Shown here piece by piece: positions 37,584-46,377 of a stretch of DNA of 64,000 bases (its first letter is position 1; each line of letters starts with the position of its first letter). The position numbers were made by a program, and so were the translations under genes. Origin of the DNA: an uncultured Pelagibacteraceae bacterium. GTDB lineage: Bacteria > Pseudomonadota > Alphaproteobacteria > Pelagibacterales > Pelagibacteraceae. The stretch lies in assembly GCA_902579985.1 (NCBI GenBank), contig CACHIV010000004.1:1-64000 (forward strand). Reading direction: 5' to 3'. The notes under the pieces were generated by a model. It was given only the letters and a program-made list of their open reading frames with translations, made no database searches and had not been told where the DNA came from.

Positions 37584-39128
37584 ATGAGCGCAGAAGCAAT
37601 GAAAGTGTCTTCTGTTCTAGATACTTCTCATTTAAAGGTTAAGTTTCCTTTTAAAGCTAAATATGGAAACTATATCAACGGAAAATTTGTTGAACCTAAA
37701 TCTGGTAAATACTTTGATAATGTTAGCCCGATATCTAATGAGAAAATCTGTTCAGTAGCACGATCAAATGAAAAAGACGTGGAAGCAGCTTTAGATGCAG
37801 CCCACGCAGCTTTCCCAGAGTGGGGAAAGACTGACATCACGACAAGATCAAATATCTTATATAAAATCGCTGATATATTAGAAAAAAATCTAAACTTATT
37901 AGCAGTGGCTGAGTGTTTAGATAATGGAAAACCTATAAGAGAGTGTATGGCAGCAGATTTACCTTTGGTAATTGATCACTGGAGATATTTTGCTGGTGTA
38001 ATTAGAGCAGAAGAAGGTTCAATTGCAGAAATAAGTAATAATCAATACTCATACAACTTCCATGAACCTTTAGGAGTAGTAGGTCAGATAGTTCCATGGA
38101 ATTTCCCATTATTAATGGCAACATGGAAATTAGCACCAGCTCTTGCAGCAGGAAATTGTTCAGTTTTAAAACCAGCAGAGCAAACACCCGCTTCAATTAT
38201 GGTAATGATGGAACTTATTGGAGATCTATTACCTCCAGGAGTTGTAAACATTGTTAGTGGTTTTGGATTAGAAGCAGGTAAACCTTTAGCATCATCTAAA
38301 AGAGTTGCTAAAGTTGCATTTACAGGTGAAACAACAACTGGAAGATTGATTATGCAGTACGCTGCACAAAATATAATTCCAATAACTTTGGAATTAGGTG
38401 GAAAATCTCCAAACATTTTCTTTGAAGACGTCTTGGATAAAGATGATGACTTCTTTGATAAGTGTATTGAAGGTTTTGTTATGTTCAATCTTAACCAAGG
38501 TGAAGTTTGTACTTGTCCAAGTAGAGCTTTAATACAAGAGTCAATCTATGATAAATTCATGGAAAGAGCTATTGCAAGAACTAAAGCTGTAGTACAAGAC
38601 AATCCTTTAAAAATGGAAACAATGATTGGAGCTCAAGCATCTGTTGAGCAAATGGAGAAGATTAAATCTTATCTTGAGCTAGGTAAAAAAGAAGGTGCTA
38701 AAGTTCTGACAGGAGGAAGCGTTGCCAAGCTTAATAGTGGATTGGAAAAGGGTAATTACATCCAACCAACTATTTTTGAAGCAAAAAATAGCATGCGTAT
38801 ATCTCAAGAAGAGATCTTTGGACCTGTTGTATCTGTGATTAAATTTAAAGATGAAGCAGAGGCATTGAAAATTGCCAATGATACTCTTTATGGTTTAGGT
38901 GCAGCTGTATGGACTAGAAATGGAAATATAGCTCACAGAATGGGCAGAGAAATACAAGCGGGTATAGTATGGACTAATTGTTATCATGCTTATCCAGCTC
39001 ATTCTCCATTTGGTGGTTACAAACAATCTGGAGTTGGAAGAGAAACTCACAAAATGATGCTTAATCATTATAGACAGAATAAGAACTTGCATGTCTCTTA
39101 TGCTGAAAAAAAATTAGGCTTCTTTTAA
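37584..39128 (+). CDS. NAD-dependent aldehyde dehydrogenase (AcoD/ExaC type)
   Basis: A 514-residue aldehyde dehydrogenase. The start '[24 protein letters not shown]' (in part) and the region '[21 protein letters not shown]' resemble AcoD/ExaC acetaldehyde dehydrogenases. The general base Glu is in '[15 protein letters not shown]', and the nucleophile Cys is in '[13 protein letters not shown]'. It is directly followed by a DUF779 gene, the usual partner of this type, which supports short-chain (acetaldehyde-like) substrates. I choose ATG 37584 for its AGGAG at good spacing. An in-frame ATG at 37473 would add 37 lysine-rich residues unlike the family. Confidence 0.93.
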   Translation: MSAEAMKVSSVLDTSHLKVKFPFKAKYGNYINGKFVEPKSGKYFDNVSPISNEKICSVARSNEKDVEAALDAAHAAFPEWGKTDITTRSNILYKIADILEKNLNLLAVAECLDNGKPIRECMAADLPLVIDHWRYFAGVIRAEEGSIAEISNNQYSYNFHEPLGVVGQIVPWNFPLLMATWKLAPALAAGNCSVLKPAEQTPASIMVMMELIGDLLPPGVVNIVSGFGLEAGKPLASSKRVAKVAFTGETTTGRLIMQYAAQNIIPITLELGGKSPNIFFEDVLDKDDDFFDKCIEGFVMFNLNQGEVCTCPSRALIQESIYDKFMERAIARTKAVVQDNPLKMETMIGAQASVEQMEKIKSYLELGKKEGAKVLTGGSVAKLNSGLEKGNYIQPTIFEAKNSMRISQEEIFGPVVSVIKFKDEAEALKIANDTLYGLGAAVWTRNGNIAHRMGREIQAGIVWTNCYHAYPAHSPFGGYKQSGVGRETHKMMLNHYRQNKNLHVSYAEKKLGFF

Positions 39129-39142
39129 ACAAATAATATATA

Positions 39143-39171
39143 CTGGTCCATGATTCGATATCATGGGCCAG
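39143..39171. terminator. Intercistronic hairpin after aldehyde dehydrogenase
   Basis: An inverted repeat with a 12 bp stem (39143-39154 pairing with 39160-39171, one G-T pair) and a 5-base loop TCGAT. It lies between the aldehyde dehydrogenase stop and the DUF779 start. No T-run follows, so it may be an mRNA-stabilising or processing structure rather than a strict terminator. It contains the ATG at 39163, which argues against that codon as the DUF779 start. Confidence 0.7.
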
Positions 39172-39180
39172 AGAAAACAA

Positions 39181-39534
39181 ATGAAAGTATCAGCAACACA
39201 TTCAGCTTTAAATTTACTATCTGAGTTAAAAGAAAGATATGGTGAGAAATTAATGTTTCATCAATCAGGGGGATGTTGTGATGGAAGTGCTCCAATGTGT
39301 TTTCAAGAAGGTGAATTTCCTTTAGGAGATAATGATATAAAATTAGGAGAAATTGGAGGAGTTCCTTTTTACATGAATGGCGACCAATATGAAAAGTGGA
39401 AACATACTGATCTTACAATTGATGCTGTAAAAGGTATCGGTGGCATGTTTTCTTTGGATAACGGTACGGGGAGAAGATTTTTAACTAAATCTGAGATATG
39501 TCTAATAGTAGATAATGATAATCCAAATCATTAA
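39181..39534 (+). CDS. DUF779 family protein, aldehyde dehydrogenase partner
   Basis: A 117-residue protein starting 'MKVSATHSALNLLSELKERYG', with the family's 'MFHQSGGCCDGSAPMCF' cysteine cluster and 'EIGGVPFYMNGDQYEKW'. DUF779 genes usually accompany AcoD/ExaC-type aldehyde dehydrogenases, as here. The clustered Cys residues suggest metal or redox chemistry, but the role is not established. I use the ATG at 39181; the one at 39163 is buried in a hairpin. Confidence 0.88.
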   Translation: MKVSATHSALNLLSELKERYGEKLMFHQSGGCCDGSAPMCFQEGEFPLGDNDIKLGEIGGVPFYMNGDQYEKWKHTDLTIDAVKGIGGMFSLDNGTGRRFLTKSEICLIVDNDNPNH

Positions 39535-39555
39535 GAATTAATCAATATAAAAAAG

Positions 39556-40026
39556 ATGTCTGTATATTTAAGTTCTCAAAAAATTATTAGTAATTGGATT
39601 GATTATAATAATCATATGAATGTAGCTTATTATCTATTGATATTTGATAAATATGGTGCGGATGTTTTAAATGACATTTTTAAAATGGGTGAACTCTCAG
39701 CCAAAACAACTGGAAAAAGTACAATGATTGTCGAGTCTTACATCACCTACAATAAAGAACTTCAGCTCAATGATGAAGTAGATATCAATTGTCTTTACTT
39801 TGATCATGATAAAAAAAGACTTCAGTATAAGATGGAAATGATACATAAAGAAAAAAAATATCTTGCCTCAACAATTGAAATTTTAGCTTTATATGTTGAT
39901 TTAAACGAAAGAAAAGTTACTGAATTTGAGGAGGAAAAAATAAAGATAATGGATGAATTTATTAATAAAAATAAATCTAAATTTGATTATGAAAATTTAA
40001 AATTTTCATCTAAGCTTAAAAAATAG
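39556..40026 (+). CDS. Hot-dog thioesterase (betainyl-CoA thioesterase-like)
   Basis: A 156-residue single hot-dog domain protein. 'NWIDYNNHMNVAYYLLIFD' is the signature of 4-hydroxybenzoyl-CoA/acyl-CoA thioesterases, with the Asp-Tyr-Asn-x-His pattern also seen in betainyl-CoA thioesterases of carnitine breakdown. 'ESYITYNKELQLNDEVDI' is the second conserved strand region. The exact acyl-CoA is unknown. A betaine-related substrate would fit the hydroxylase at 44-45 kb and the betaine transporter at 51-55 kb, but they are not in one operon. Confidence 0.8.
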   Translation: MSVYLSSQKIISNWIDYNNHMNVAYYLLIFDKYGADVLNDIFKMGELSAKTTGKSTMIVESYITYNKELQLNDEVDINCLYFDHDKKRLQYKMEMIHKEKKYLASTIEILALYVDLNERKVTEFEEEKIKIMDEFINKNKSKFDYENLKFSSKLKK

Positions 40027-40029
40027 ATA

Positions 40030-40056
40030 TAACTTCCAGCCAAAGGCTGGAAGTTA
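40030..40056. terminator. Bidirectional intrinsic terminator
   Basis: A perfect 12 bp stem, 40030-40041 pairing with 40045-40056 around an AAA loop (stem core CTTCCAGCC/GGCTGGAAG). It lies between the convergent thioesterase and GYD genes. A- and T-rich flanks on both sides allow it to act in both directions. Confidence 0.9.
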
Positions 40057-40066
40057 AATTTTCTAA

Positions 40067-40384
40067 TTACTGCCCTGGTGGTTTGTACCCTATTTTGCTT
40101 GCTTTAGTTGTGGCTTTTGTAAAATCTATAGCCTCCAACATTGTCATGTTCTTGACAGCACCTGATGCTTCTACAACCAGTTTAATAGCAGCAAAGTCAT
40201 CGAATGATCCTACATCTGTTATAACTATAAAATCATATGAACCTCTTACAATATCCATACTATGTATAGTTCCACCAACAGCTTTTGTTAACTGCTCTAC
40301 AACAGCTTTTCTGTCACTTGATGGATCTTTTAAAAATCCTTGAAAAGCTTTTTCTGTATAATTTCCCATTATATATGCTTTCAT
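40067..40384 (-). CDS. GYD-domain protein
   Basis: A 105-residue GYD (dimeric alpha/beta-barrel-like) protein. The name motif appears as 'VRGSYDFIVITD' near residue 48, and 'DPSSDRKAVVEQLTKAVGG' precedes it. The ATG at 40384 has GGAGTT upstream at good spacing. A further in-frame start 10 codons upstream is less likely. It is a clear paralogue of the GYD protein at 48572-48895: both share DPS(S/A)DR, VRGxxD and a following (A/V)xALK-like helix. The function of the family is unknown. Confidence 0.85.
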   Translation of the reverse strand: MKAYIMGNYTEKAFQGFLKDPSSDRKAVVEQLTKAVGGTIHSMDIVRGSYDFIVITDVGSFDDFAAIKLVVEASGAVKNMTMLEAIDFTKATTKASKIGYKPPGQ

Positions 40385-40484
40385 TTGTAACTCCTTTTTA
40401 TAAAAACTTATCATTGTTATAAAACTATTTGATGTGCAAAAATAACATAGTAGACAGTACCTAAAGTAATGCTAAATTAAAATT

Positions 40485-41927
40485 ATGTACGAAAGATATG
40501 GACAATTTATAGATGGAAAGTGGCAAGCGTCTTCAAATAAAGAAACATATGAAGTAATAAATCCTGCAACTGAAGAAGTTATAGGTCATGCTTCTAAGGC
40601 AACTTCTGGTGATGTTGAAAGGGCATTAAAGTCTGCAGAAAAAGGATTGCAAATTTGGAAGAAAACTCCTCCTTGGCAGAGATCTTACGTCTTAAGAAAA
40701 ATAGCTGACAAGATGAGAGAAAAGAAAGATGTACTTGCTAAGTGGATGACTTTAGAAAATGGAAAACCTTTAGTTGAAGGTATTGCTGAAATAAATGGAG
40801 CAGCTGATATTTTTGAATGGAATGCTGAAGAAACAAAAAGAATTTATGGACAAACTATTGAAAGTAGATTTAAAGATACCAGAGTGCATGTTTATTATCA
40901 ACCCGTAGGTGTTGTTGCTGCATTATCTCCTTGGAACTTTCCACTTGTTTTAGCCGCAAGAAAAATTGCAACTGCATTAGGAGCAGGATGTTCAGTAATT
41001 ATTAAACCTGATGTAATTACTCCCGGAGTAGTAATGGAGTTAGTTGATATTTGTAGAGAAAGTGGTATTCCTTCCGGAGTAGTAAATCTTTTATCTGGTG
41101 ATCCTCCAACTATAGCATCTCAATTAATTCAATCTGATATAATTAAAAAAATTTCTATTACTGGATCAGTAAGAGTAGGAAAGTTAATTTTAAAACAGGC
41201 TGCGGATAAAGTTCAAAGAGTAACTATGGAGTTAAGTGGACATTCCCCATTTATAGTTTTTGATGATGCCGATATTAAAAAAGCAGCTGATATGGCAATT
41301 GCAGCAAAATTTAGAAATAATGGACAAGTATGTATTTCACCTAATAGATTTTATATTCAAGAATCTAAAAAAGAAGAGTTTATAAAATTATTTATCGAAA
41401 AAACTAAAAAATTGAAAATTGGTAATGGAATGGACCCAGAAACTCAATTAGGTCCATTAACAACTCTAAAAAGATTAAATGAAGTAGAAGAATTAGTTGA
41501 AAAAACCAAAAAAGAAGGTGCAAAAGTTTTATTAGGCGGTAAAAGACCTGCTGGTTTTAACAAGGGTTTTTTTTACGAACCAACAATTTTTGATAATGTA
41601 AAAGATGATTTTACTATTATGAAACAAGAACCATTTGGCCCTTTAGTACCAATGTTGTCATTTAAATCTTTTGATGAAGTTATAGAAAGAGCCAATAATC
41701 ATGAATTAGGTCTTTGTAGTTATGTTTGTACTAATTCTATGGAAACTGCTCATTTAGCATCTGAACAATTAGAAACAGGTTCAGTAGCAGTAAATACAGG
41801 ATTTGTAGCAATTGCTGAAGCTCCATTTGGTGGAATTAAACAAAGTGGATATGGCAGAGAAGGTGGGTCAATGGCAATTAAAGACTATCTTAACATTAAA
41901 TATACCCATATGGGTATTAAAGGTTAA
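40485..41927 (+). CDS. NAD(P)-dependent aldehyde dehydrogenase (SSADH-like)
   Basis: A 480-residue aldehyde dehydrogenase. 'VVAALSPWNFPLVLAARKIATAL' (family core, in part), Glu in 'VTMELSGHSPFIVFDDADI', and Cys in 'FRNNGQVCISPNRFYIQ' are the catalytic landmarks. The overall look is of succinate-semialdehyde/glutarate-semialdehyde dehydrogenases. It is followed after 4 bp by an FAH-family hydrolase, so the two probably act in one catabolic route, for example of hydroxylated acids or aromatic ring-cleavage products. The substrate is not predictable. Confidence 0.92.
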   Translation: MYERYGQFIDGKWQASSNKETYEVINPATEEVIGHASKATSGDVERALKSAEKGLQIWKKTPPWQRSYVLRKIADKMREKKDVLAKWMTLENGKPLVEGIAEINGAADIFEWNAEETKRIYGQTIESRFKDTRVHVYYQPVGVVAALSPWNFPLVLAARKIATALGAGCSVIIKPDVITPGVVMELVDICRESGIPSGVVNLLSGDPPTIASQLIQSDIIKKISITGSVRVGKLILKQAADKVQRVTMELSGHSPFIVFDDADIKKAADMAIAAKFRNNGQVCISPNRFYIQESKKEEFIKLFIEKTKKLKIGNGMDPETQLGPLTTLKRLNEVEELVEKTKKEGAKVLLGGKRPAGFNKGFFYEPTIFDNVKDDFTIMKQEPFGPLVPMLSFKSFDEVIERANNHELGLCSYVCTNSMETAHLASEQLETGSVAVNTGFVAIAEAPFGGIKQSGYGREGGSMAIKDYLNIKYTHMGIKG

Positions 41928-41931
41928 TTAA

Positions 41932-42774
41932 GTGAAATTATTAAGGTTGGGAGTTGCTGGTAAAGAAATTCCAGCAGTAATTGATAATAAAGGAAAGTAT
42001 AGAGATCTTTCTTTTCATCTAAATGATTTAAATCCAGATACAATTAATTTTAAAACTCTTAATGAATTAGGAAAAATTAATTTAGAAGATTTAAAAGAAA
42101 TAGATAAAAATGTTAGAATCGGACCTTGTATAAATAAACCAGGAAATTTTTTTGCAATAGGATTAAATTATACTAAACATGCTAAAGAGACTGGTGCAGA
42201 ACCGCCAGATAATCCAGTGCTTTTCAATAAATCTGTTCACTCAATAATTGGACCTAATGACAATGTTATAATTCCCAAAGGTTCAGAGAAACTTGATCAT
42301 GAAATAGAAATTGCAATTATAATTGGGAAAAAAGCAAAAAGAGTTAAAGAAGAAGAAGGTCAAGATTATATTTTTGGGTATTGTATTTGCAATGATGTTA
42401 GTGAACGTGACTGGCAAAAAAATAAAGGTGGACAGTGGGTAAAAGGTAAATCAGGTGATACCTTTGCGCCTTTAGGCCCTTATTTAGTTACTGGAGATGA
42501 AATTAAAAATTTAAAAAATATTAATTTATCTTTAGATGTAAATGGAGAAAGACATCAAACAGGAAATACAAATCAAATGATTTTTGATTTTAATTTTTTA
42601 GTTTCTCATATCAGTAGTTTTATTACTTTGATGCCTGGTGATATTATAACAACAGGTACACCTCCAGGTGTAGGACTTGGGATGGATCCTCCTCAATTTT
42701 TAAAGCATGGTGACAAAATGGAATTATCAGTAGATAATCTTGGAACTCAAACAATAAAAGTGATAGCTGAATAA
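41932..42774 (+). CDS. Fumarylacetoacetate hydrolase family protein
   Basis: A 280-residue FAH-family enzyme with a GTG start. The catalytic core has 'FAIGLNYTKHAKETGAEPP', 'PVLFNKS', metal ligands Glu-x-Glu in 'LDHEIEIAIIIGKKAK', 'YIFGYCICNDVSERDWQ' with the metal-binding Asp, 'KSGDTFAPLGPYLVT' and 'GDIITTGTPPGVG'. Members hydrolyse or tautomerise 2-keto acids and acylpyruvates. Coupling with the upstream aldehyde dehydrogenase suggests one pathway. Confidence 0.92.
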   Translation: MKLLRLGVAGKEIPAVIDNKGKYRDLSFHLNDLNPDTINFKTLNELGKINLEDLKEIDKNVRIGPCINKPGNFFAIGLNYTKHAKETGAEPPDNPVLFNKSVHSIIGPNDNVIIPKGSEKLDHEIEIAIIIGKKAKRVKEEEGQDYIFGYCICNDVSERDWQKNKGGQWVKGKSGDTFAPLGPYLVTGDEIKNLKNINLSLDVNGERHQTGNTNQMIFDFNFLVSHISSFITLMPGDIITTGTPPGVGLGMDPPQFLKHGDKMELSVDNLGTQTIKVIAE

Positions 42775-42780
42775 TTATAT

Positions 42781-43488
42781 ATGATAGAATTATTTATTGC
42801 ATTTGGAGCTGGACTAATAAGTTTTTTATCTCCATGTGTTTTACCATTAATACCAGGTTATATTTCTTTTATTTCAGGAGCTTCATTAAATGAGTTATTA
42901 GAAAAAAAAAGAATAAATCCAGTTCCATTAATATTATTTTCATTAGGTTTTTCTTTTGTTTTTATTATTTTTGGAGCAGCAGCTTCTTTTTTGGGACAAT
43001 TACTTTTAGAGAATTCAAGAACATTAAGAATGATTGCAGGTTTAATTATTATAATTTTTTCTTTTCAGTTGATAGGAATTATAAATATTAATTTTTTAAA
43101 TTTTGAAAAAAAAATATATACTCGAAGAAGTAATAATATTTGGTTCTCATTTATAGTTGGAATGGCATTTGGTTTTGGTTGGACACCTTGCATAGGACCT
43201 ATTCTTGGATCTATTTTAGCATTAGCATCAACAGAGGAAACTATACTTAGAGCTATAATTTTACTAACTTTTTATTCATTAGGTTTAGCTATACCATTTA
43301 TTTTATCTGGATATTTAATTCAAAGATTTTTAATGTTTTCAAAGAATTTTAATAAAAATATTAATTTAGTCTCAAAAATAGGTGGATTTATACTTTTGAT
43401 AACAGGAATATTAATTTTAACTAATCAATTACAAGTTCTCGGTTATTATATTTTAAATATCTTTCCATTTATGCAAAATTTCGGATAG
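42781..43488 (+). CDS. ccdA: Cytochrome c biogenesis protein CcdA
   Basis: A 235-residue membrane protein with six helices. It carries electrons from cytoplasmic thioredoxin to periplasmic thiol partners. The redox cysteines are in 'FLSPCVLPLIPGYISFISG' and 'GFGWTPCIGPILGSILA', at the conserved positions in helices 1 and 4. It starts 6 bp after the FAH gene stop, which may only reflect genome compaction. Confidence 0.93.
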   Translation: MIELFIAFGAGLISFLSPCVLPLIPGYISFISGASLNELLEKKRINPVPLILFSLGFSFVFIIFGAAASFLGQLLLENSRTLRMIAGLIIIIFSFQLIGIININFLNFEKKIYTRRSNNIWFSFIVGMAFGFGWTPCIGPILGSILALASTEETILRAIILLTFYSLGLAIPFILSGYLIQRFLMFSKNFNKNINLVSKIGGFILLITGILILTNQLQVLGYYILNIFPFMQNFG

Positions 43489-43497
43489 TTATTAATT

Positions 43498-44079
43498 ATG
43501 AAAATTTATCAAATTGACTCTAGTGCAAGAAAAAAAGGTTCAACCTCGAGAGCTTTAGCAAAAAAATTAATAGAAAAAATTAAAAAACCTGGTGATGAAG
43601 TTGTTTATAGAGATCTAGATGACGAAATGCTTTTTGTCTCAGGCTTAACAGAGTCTGGAATGAAAATTCCAGAAAATGAGAGAACAGAACAACATAAAAA
43701 GATGTTTGAGCTATCTGATAAACTTGTATTAGAACTTAAAGAAAGTGATGTTATAATAATTTCAGCTCCAATTTATAATTTTGGACCGCCTGCAACATTA
43801 AAAGCTTGGTCAGATTTAGCTGCGCGAGTTAAAGAAACATTTAGATATAATGAAGATGGAAGTAGAGTTGGATTATTACAAGATAAACAAGTTTATTTAG
43901 TTATTACTTCAGGAGGAACAAAAATAAATAGTAAAGAAGATTTTTTAACACCATGGTTAATTCATGTTTTAAATTTCTTTGGAATTAAAAAAATTAAGAT
44001 AATTGCAGCAGATCAAATGGCTATAGATTATGATAAATCAGTTAAGGCAGCTGAAGATCAAATTAATAAAATATCTTAA
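43498..44079 (+). CDS. FMN-dependent NADH-quinone/azo reductase
   Basis: A 193-residue flavodoxin-like protein of the AcpD/AzoR family. It starts 'KIYQIDSSARKKGSTSRALAKK', the FMN phosphate loop. 'DVIIISAPIYNFGPPATLKAW' is the conserved second FMN-binding segment (in part), and 'VYLVITSGG' follows. Members reduce quinones, probably for detoxification. Its last 4 bases overlap the end of the convergent dioxygenase gene. Confidence 0.9.
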   Translation: MKIYQIDSSARKKGSTSRALAKKLIEKIKKPGDEVVYRDLDDEMLFVSGLTESGMKIPENERTEQHKKMFELSDKLVLELKESDVIIISAPIYNFGPPATLKAWSDLAARVKETFRYNEDGSRVGLLQDKQVYLVITSGGTKINSKEDFLTPWLIHVLNFFGIKKIKIIAADQMAIDYDKSVKAAEDQINKIS

Positions 44080-45176
44080 TTGTCAAAATTTCTTTTTAAA
44101 TGTCTCAATTTTCCTTCGCTACTGTCATAATCAATATAACAACCCTGTAAATATCTTTTTCCCTCATTAGGATTATATGCGGTTCTACCGTGTAACAATC
44201 GATAGTTGTCCATCATCAGAAGATCACCTGGTATTAATTTAAATTCAATTTTAAATTTGTCTGAATTATAAAGATCAGAAATTTTTTTCCTTGCTTTATA
44301 GTATAAGTCTAATTCATTTTTTTTTAAAATAGGAACAAAATCTAATCTAGTACTAAATCTAACTTGTTTAAGATTTTTATTCTCATCTAATTCAATTAAT
44401 TGACCATTATTTTCTAAAACAACATTTTTATCAGTAAATTTAAATTTAACTTTAATTTTTGTTAAGATTCTAAAAAAACTAGGATTAATTTTTTTGAGGT
44501 AATTAGCGACTTTAAATCCATCAACTAAAGTCGAACGACCACCACTTACTTCATTTTCTATACAATGTAGTAATTGAATACATGGAATAGGTTTACGATA
44601 TGGATTATCTGTATGTGGAGAGAGAGGAAGAGAAGTATAAGCTAAATCGTTTGGACGATATATAGATTTTACATTGAAGAATTCTCCAAAGTTAGTTGGT
44701 CTTACATTTCCTATAGAATTTGCAAAATTAATTATAAAATTATTTTTAGTCGGAAGATTTTTTATTATTACAAAACCATATTTATAAAAAGATTTTAGTA
44801 AATTATACATTTCTTTACTTTTAAAAAAGTTTTTTTTATAGAAATATTTTGGATATCTTTTTAATGAAGAGTCCCATAAATTTACTTTTACTGTGTTAAA
44901 TAGATTATTTGTGTCAAGAAATTCAGATGTAAGTTCATTTATTCGAAATTTAGAATGAACTCCATCATTAAAAGTTAATTCCAGGATATTTCCTTTAATT
45001 ATTGCATCTTTAATTTTAATATTTTCAAGAAAAGATGGGTCAAAAAGTCTTTGAGCAGTATTTTGGTCTAAATATTCCTTACTATTGACTCTTTCACGAA
45101 GCCACATAGGATGAATTTCAGTTTTTTTTTTTTTATTATTAAAAACGACAGTATTATTATTTACTTCAATTTTCAT
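44076..45176 (-). CDS. Gamma-butyrobetaine-hydroxylase-like Fe(II)/2-OG dioxygenase
   Basis: A 366-residue TauD/TfdA-fold oxygenase of the BBOX type. The N-terminal small domain has 'IHPMWLRERV' and 'QNTAQRLFDPSFL'. The iron triad is His188-x-Asp190 in 'SPHTDNPYRKP' and His329 in 'RLLHGRTAYNP', with the 2-oxoglutarate Arg near 341 ('GKRYLQGCYIDY'). 'NPYRKPIPCIQLLHC' is typical of gamma-butyrobetaine and trimethyl-ammonium substrates. Candidates are gamma-butyrobetaine hydroxylase, trimethyllysine hydroxylase, or TmpA acting on trimethylaminoethylphosphonate. The N-domain lacks the Zn cysteines of the mitochondrial enzyme. It is monocistronic. Confidence 0.88.
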   Translation of the reverse strand: MKIEVNNNTVVFNNKKKKTEIHPMWLRERVNSKEYLDQNTAQRLFDPSFLENIKIKDAIIKGNILELTFNDGVHSKFRINELTSEFLDTNNLFNTVKVNLWDSSLKRYPKYFYKKNFFKSKEMYNLLKSFYKYGFVIIKNLPTKNNFIINFANSIGNVRPTNFGEFFNVKSIYRPNDLAYTSLPLSPHTDNPYRKPIPCIQLLHCIENEVSGGRSTLVDGFKVANYLKKINPSFFRILTKIKVKFKFTDKNVVLENNGQLIELDENKNLKQVRFSTRLDFVPILKKNELDLYYKARKKISDLYNSDKFKIEFKLIPGDLLMMDNYRLLHGRTAYNPNEGKRYLQGCYIDYDSSEGKLRHLKRNFDN

Positions 45177-45241
45177 ATATTTAGAGGATTATTTAAAATT
45201 AAGCTTTAATCAACATAAATTAAATAGTATGAGTTTTCTTG

Positions 45242-46048
45242 ATGATTTTATTAAAACCTAAAGAATATAAGTTATATGCTAACTTTTTAAATAATTTAGC
45301 TCAAGATTTAACCAAGTTTTATTATTCAAAATTAAATAAACCTTTCAAAATCTCAAATAAACAAAAAGGTAGGGGATATGATCCGGTAACTAGTGCAGAT
45401 AAAGCTTTTGAAAAATTTATTAGAAATAAAATATTAAAACAATTTCCGAATCATCAAGTAAAAGGAGAGGAATTTGGATTTAAAAAATCAAAAAGTAATT
45501 TTACTTGGATAATTGATCCGATAGATGGCACTCGATCTTTTGTTATAGGTAATCCAAGTTGGAGTAATTTGATTTCTCTAAATTATAAAGGTTATCCTGT
45601 TATAGGACTTGCAAATTTTCCTATTCTTAAAAAATATTATCTTAATTATTCAAATAAACTTGCTTATGTAGTTGAAGGTAAAAAAAGAAAAAAAATAAAA
45701 GTTAATAAAAAAGTATTATATTCAAATATTAAAATGTCAGCAGCATTTCATGGAGATCTTTCCTTAAATCAACAAAAAAAAATTCCAAAAATTTTGAAAT
45801 TAATGCAGTTTCCTTGCTCTGATGCTTTAAGTTATTCTCATCTTGCTGAAGGTAAAATTGATGTCGTAATTCAGTGTGGTAATAAAATTTGGGATATTCA
45901 TCCTTTAATTCCTATTATTGAAGCAGCAGGCGGTGTAGTTACAACTTGGAGCAATGGTAACGCTGTTAAAGCTGGAAACATATTAGTGTCTGCCAATAGA
46001 AATATTCACAATAGGATATTAAAAATATTAAAACCAGTTTTTAAGTAG
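45242..46048 (+). CDS. hisN: Inositol monophosphatase family phosphatase (HisN-like)
   Basis: A 268-residue Mg-dependent phosphatase. The motifs are 'GYDPVTSADKAFEKF', 'VKGEEFGF' (metal Glu), 'WIIDPIDGTRSFVIGNPSWS' (metal Asps) and 'IWDIHPLIPIIEAAGG'. 'DGTRSFVIGNPSW' closely resembles the HisN-type histidinol-phosphate phosphatase rather than SuhB or CysQ, so histidine synthesis is likely but not certain. The ATG at 45242 follows a TTG one codon earlier. It overlaps the convergent SMR gene by 8 bp. Confidence 0.85.
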   Translation: MILLKPKEYKLYANFLNNLAQDLTKFYYSKLNKPFKISNKQKGRGYDPVTSADKAFEKFIRNKILKQFPNHQVKGEEFGFKKSKSNFTWIIDPIDGTRSFVIGNPSWSNLISLNYKGYPVIGLANFPILKKYYLNYSNKLAYVVEGKKRKKIKVNKKVLYSNIKMSAAFHGDLSLNQQKKIPKILKLMQFPCSDALSYSHLAEGKIDVVIQCGNKIWDIHPLIPIIEAAGGVVTTWSNGNAVKAGNILVSANRNIHNRILKILKPVFK

Positions 46049-46376
46049 TTTTACCTATAAGGTTAACAATTAATACTCCTGCAATAATTAGTATCAAACC
46101 AATGATTGTAAATAAATCTGGCACTTGATTAAATTTATATACTCCAATAATTGTTGTTGCTATAATACATAATCCAGCAAATGAAGCATAGGTAATACCA
46201 ACTGGAATTGATTTCATAACTATTGAAAGAGTGTACATACATCCAACTATAGCTATTGCTGTTAAAACACTTGGTATCAATAAAGTAAACCCTTGTGCAT
46301 CTTTAGCAAAACCATTAGCTGTAGTACCCAAAACAACTGCAATCAGTAAAACTATGTAAGCTGTAATATTACCCAT
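46041..46376 (-). CDS. SMR-family transporter lacking Glu14
   Basis: A 111-residue protein with four helices, colinear with EmrE: 'GTTANGFAKDAQGFTLLIPS' and 'SIPVGITYASFAGLCIIAT' match 'GTT..KFSEGFTRLWPS' and 'YIPTGIAYAIWSGVGIV'. The essential Glu14 of EmrE, in 'LAEVIGTT', is Val14 here ('IAVVLGTT'). It is thus unlikely to be a proton/drug antiporter, and may be a structural partner or have a different coupling. The ATG at 46376 follows the stop of the small membrane peptide by 1 bp. It is the last gene of the 46-49.7 kb run. Confidence 0.85.
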   Translation of the reverse strand: MGNITAYIVLLIAVVLGTTANGFAKDAQGFTLLIPSVLTAIAIVGCMYTLSIVMKSIPVGITYASFAGLCIIATTIIGVYKFNQVPDLFTIIGLILIIAGVLIVNLIGKTT

Positions 46377-46377
46377 T

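Noticed and set aside
39163-39180. DUF779 start at ATG 39163
   Set aside because: The codon lies in the right arm of a 12 bp hairpin and the extra six residues are not family-like; ATG 39181 is preferred.
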